Shown here in pieces: positions 61,392 to 64,000 of a DNA stretch of 64,000 bases. The DNA comes from Atrina japonica. Its lineage: Eukaryota > Mollusca > Bivalvia > Pterioida > Pinnidae. Under the pieces are notes generated by a model that was not told where the DNA came from, searched no databases, and was given only the letters and a program-made list of their open reading frames with translations. How positions within the stretch are numbered: the stretch's first letter is position 1; the number at the start of each line of letters is the position of its first letter. Where the stretch lies: NCBI GenBank assembly GCA_030159075.1, contig BROG01000134.1, forward strand, positions 558,001 through 622,000, read 5' to 3'. The position numbers were made by a program, and so were the translations under genes.

Positions 61392-61929
61392 CTGAAACAT
61401 AAAAATATCAATAATGAAAATGCTATTTAAATAAAAAAATACGTGTCGACACTTTTTGTTCAAATGAGATTTAAAATACTAGCGCGCGAAGTAGTAATTA
61501 TGGCACATTGACGAATCACTTATATATTTGGTATATATCGCTTCCACATGCCCTTCTCCCTGGCACTAGATAAATAAAATAGTAAAATATAATAATAAAG
61601 ACATATTGGCTTCTTATACTTTTATAAGCTTTAAAATCACAAAGCATTTGCAATGATGATCATTCTTTGTATAAAGCCAATACAGGATTTCTCTCTGTTT
61701 GGCGTCCGCTGATAGATAGGTTTTGGGATCATCTTTAACAGAAAAAAACACGAACATTTATATAAAAAAAATTGAAACATAGCCCTAATATGAACAGTAA
61801 ATTAAACATGAACATTCATTTTCATCACTGTGAAAACTAATATTTTGATTAGCAATTTATTAGTATTACCAATGGTATGACTTTTATGAGTTTAATTTTG
61901 TTTTTCCTTTCTTTTTCCCACATCGTAAA

Positions 61930-62425
61930 TTTTCCACATTTAAGTAGTAATATCCCTCAGTCACCCGCATATGGAGTTTATATTTCACAAATGATCCGAT
62001 ATGCCAGGGCGTGTACAACATATGGAGATTTCATATACAGAGGTAAACTACTCACTGACAAATTATTGACACAGGGATATCGAAAACCGCGTTTAATGTC
62101 AACGTTCCGCAAATTTTATGGTCGGTATAATAGTCTTGTTTGCGACTTCTCAGTTTCACTAAGTGAAATGTTGAATTGCCTTTTCGTTGGCGGTTGTTGA
62201 GACGTCTGTACCAATTGTGACGAGGATACACTCTTCACGTGTTTCATTGGACTTGACTGTGGACTCACGGCGGGTGTGACCGGTCAACAGGGGATGCTTA
62301 CTCCTCCATGGCACCTGATCCCACCTCCTGGTTTCCAGAGGTCCGTGTTTGTCCATTTTTACCGGATTTGTATCTATGTCCTGGACATTCTATTGATTTA
62401 TACTTTGGTATCTGAAATTTTTTAT
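61930..62425 (+). mobile_element. Penelope-like element, 3' third, inside SLC10 intron
   Basis: Plus-strand frame VNFPHLSSNIPQSPAYGVYI, then SQMIRYARACTTYGDFIYRG and LSTFRKFYGRYNSLVCDF up to CLFVGGC and a stop (to 62200). The family 3' sequence follows (CTCCTCCATGGCACC, TCCAGAGGTCCGTG) and ends at GGTATCTGAAATTTTTTATA near 62425. The ORF part is intact to its stop, making this one of the youngest copies. It lies antisense to the host gene, and 5' truncation removed the RT active site. Confidence 0.87.
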
Positions 62426-62604
62426 ATGTTAACATATTTATTTAGGAAAATTCTTGAATGTGCCTAAAATTACATTTTTTCTCATACAAATTTGATGTGC
62501 TTTTTGCTGTAGATTTGTATTTTCCCTGATAGAAAAAGATAGGTTTTGTATTTTATAGTTGAATTTAACATGAAAAAATTCAATGGCCCTATATGAGATA
62601 TCAG

Positions 62605-63150
62605 AAACCAGGATTTCCAGGATAATCTGGTGAATATTGGACAAACATCTCTGTAAATCCAGAGGTGGAATCAGGTGTCATGAAGGAGTAAGCATACCAT
62701 GTTGACCCGTCACGTCCGCCGGAAGTCCACAGTCAAATTCAAATGAAATAGCTGAAGAAGAAATCATCGTCAGATTTGGTACAGACAACTCAACAAGCGC
62801 TATCGGACAGGTAACTCAACAATTTATTTAGTGAAACAGAGAAATCGCAAACAAGATAATTATATTGTCCGATCCACATAAGACGGCAGGGTGCAGTAAC
62901 TTTTTGATTATCATAAGGATGATTCTAATCACTTTTCGGTTATGACAAGCTGCACGGGGAAAAACGTGGGAAACTATTATATTTATGGTGACAAGTACTG
63001 GAGTAGGAACGATTACTCTGGTCAGTGTAATTTTATTGTTATGCTTTATTATCTAAAACGTAAATTCGTTTGCGGAACGTTGACATCAAACGCGATTTTC
63101 GATAACCCAGTGTTAATAACTTCTTAGTAAGTAGTTTACCTCTGCATATG
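62605..63150 (-). mobile_element. Penelope-like element, older split copy in SLC10 intron
   Basis: 62605-62870 keeps AATCTGGTGAATATTGGACA, CCAGAGGTGGAATCAGGTG and AAGGAGTAAGCAT. 63068-63150 keeps TTTGCGGAACGTTGACATC, ACGCGATTTTCGATAACCC and TAAGTAGTTTACCTCTG, the next part of the family 3' end. About 190 bp in between (62875-63065) match the dispersed repeat at 49765-49910, which therefore seems to have inserted into this copy. Confidence 0.65.
62915..63060. repeat. Dispersed repeat shared with 49765-49910
   Basis: GATGATTCTAATC, CTTTTCGGTTATGACAA, GATTACTCTGGTCAGTGTAA and TTTATTGTTATGCTTTATT are collinear with the 49.8-kb copy. It interrupts a Penelope-like fragment. Confidence 0.55.
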
Positions 63151-63211
63151 AAATTTACTCAGAATGGTGAAATATAACAGCAAATCTAATGCAGTTTCTC
63201 ATTTATTTTAC

Positions 63212-63594
63212 CTTAATGGGACATCACCGTCGACCCAAAATGTAAACATGTTTGATGTCGAACCACTAGGACAGCATCCCATCACAAGCATCCCTAATGC
63301 TGGAATATCCGGTAGCTGCAGTGCATGCGCCAATCCAAATGTTAGCAATGGTAGGACAAAGAATTGGGATAGCATTCCGATGCAGATTCCAGTTGGACGT
63401 TTAATGTGATGAATAAGAGGCTTGATTTCGGTTGCACTCCCCATACCTAGCATAATAATTATCAATGTAGATTTAATTACAATGTCACTGGCCAGTTTTA
63501 ATGTCACATCTATAGACGTACGACTTTGATTTGCAACTACCATCGTGGAAATGTTGTCAATTGGTAAAATCGTTGATATATTCTCTGCATCCAT
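63212..63594 (-). CDS. SLC10 sodium-dependent (bile acid-type) transporter, exon 1
   Basis: A plasma-membrane symporter moving an organic anion, in vertebrates bile salts, with sodium. This exon plus 61187-61391 and 60211-60672 encode 349 residues, the same length as human NTCP (349) and close to ASBT (348). The N-terminal 30 residues lie outside the cell with glycosylation sites NIS, NIS and NQS. Helices follow from about residue 33 (LKLASDIVIKSTLIIIMLGM). Sodium-site residues Q77 (in SQFFVLPLL) and S114-N115 (in GCCPSGSTSNMF) match Q68 and S105-N106 of NTCP. The exon ends VPL plus AG, donor GTAAAA. The start is the ATG at 63594; an acceptor (TTTTTCTCTTGCATAG, ending at 63601) just upstream means the 5' leader is spliced. 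Bile salts are vertebrate compounds, so the natural substrate here is unknown. Confidence 0.95.
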
Positions 63595-64000
63595 CAGTAC
63601 CTATGCAAGAGAAAAATAATACAAAATGTTTAAATTTAAAAAAAAATATCTGTATATTTACATCCGAGAGTAAAAGATGTAATTCTAAGTAAAACCTTTT
63701 TCAATCACAAACTTAGTGGATTCTTTTTAATGTAAATCGACGCCAGTCTTGGAATACTTAGCACATGAGTTGTAAATACCATGCATTACAATTTAACGGA
63801 AATGTCTCCGACAGATGCTGTATTTGTATGGCACCTGACACCATCTCCAGAATTTCGATGGTTTCGTTTTGATAATGCTATGAATAGCAACCAGATATGT
63901 TGAATTTGTAAAATGACACCTACCGGAAGTAATTGTTTTGTCTGATCTTCAAGTGCAAATATTTTATCCAAAGTTGTCAAAATCATTAACTAGTTACCTG
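63595..64000 (-). other. SLC10 upstream region, possible 5' leader exon
   Basis: An acceptor at 63601 demands an upstream non-coding (or short coding) exon. Donor-like GTAGGT at about 63924 and GTAACT at about 63998 (minus sense) are candidates for its end. The 66-codon open frame at 63786-63986 is not convincing as protein. Confidence 0.4.

Larger units (their letters stand above)
61392..63211 (-). other. 1.8-kb intron of the SLC10 gene
   Basis: Donor GTAAAA after ...VPLS at 63211; acceptor at 61392. It contains two Penelope-like fragments in opposite orientations (61930-62425 and 62605-63150). The remaining sequence is AT-rich. Confidence 0.85.

Overview
The window looks like accessory-rich nuclear DNA from a marine invertebrate, most likely a mollusc and probably a bivalve. 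It is strongly AT-rich and intron-bearing. It is crowded with TA, AG and AC microsatellites, tRNA-derived SINEs of a type common in bivalves, short foldback elements, and many copies of a retroelement with a Penelope-like (YIDD) reverse transcriptase. The species assignment is inference from repeat style and gene families; no marker gene fixes it.

Only three host genes are supported. (1) An intronless forkhead gene at 14738-15556 (+), FoxQ2-type, with a TATA box and a polyadenylation signal. (2) A membrane-anchored copper amine oxidase (AOC/VAP-1-like) on the minus strand. Its long exon is 39997-42060 and its last exon is 33920-34213, separated by a 5.8-kb intron. The exons together give about 785 residues and carry the topaquinone tyrosine, the catalytic aspartate and all three copper histidines. 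(3) A complete SLC10 (sodium/bile acid cotransporter) gene on the minus strand with three exons (63212-63594, 61187-61391, 60211-60672). Their phases match exactly and give 349 residues with the sodium-site residues kept. The three genes show no functional link to each other.

Layout: 0.6-2.7 kb is a 33-bp minisatellite. 3-9 kb holds decayed retroelements, one arm of a 0.9-kb inverted repeat and a young SINE with a perfect target-site duplication. 10-22 kb holds FoxQ2, a tandem array of tRNA-like units, a MITE inside a TA microsatellite, and a cluster of foldback elements built from short palindromic words. 22-30 kb is a retroelement graveyard: a dead LINE interrupted by a nested Penelope-like copy, then a head-to-tail pair of Penelope-like copies. 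32-33 kb has a Tc1-type transposase relic. 34-42 kb is the amine oxidase. 42-60 kb is mostly repeats. 60-63.6 kb is the SLC10 gene, with retroelement fragments in its intron.

The most interesting observation is a set of hammerhead ribozyme motifs. One at 58108-58151 has a canonical core. The others (26437-26482, 52180-52225, 57450-57495 minus) lie in a dispersed repeat of about 345 bp that also occurs as a head-to-tail tandem, the organisation expected of retrozymes, i.e. non-autonomous retroelements that spread through self-cleaved circular RNA.
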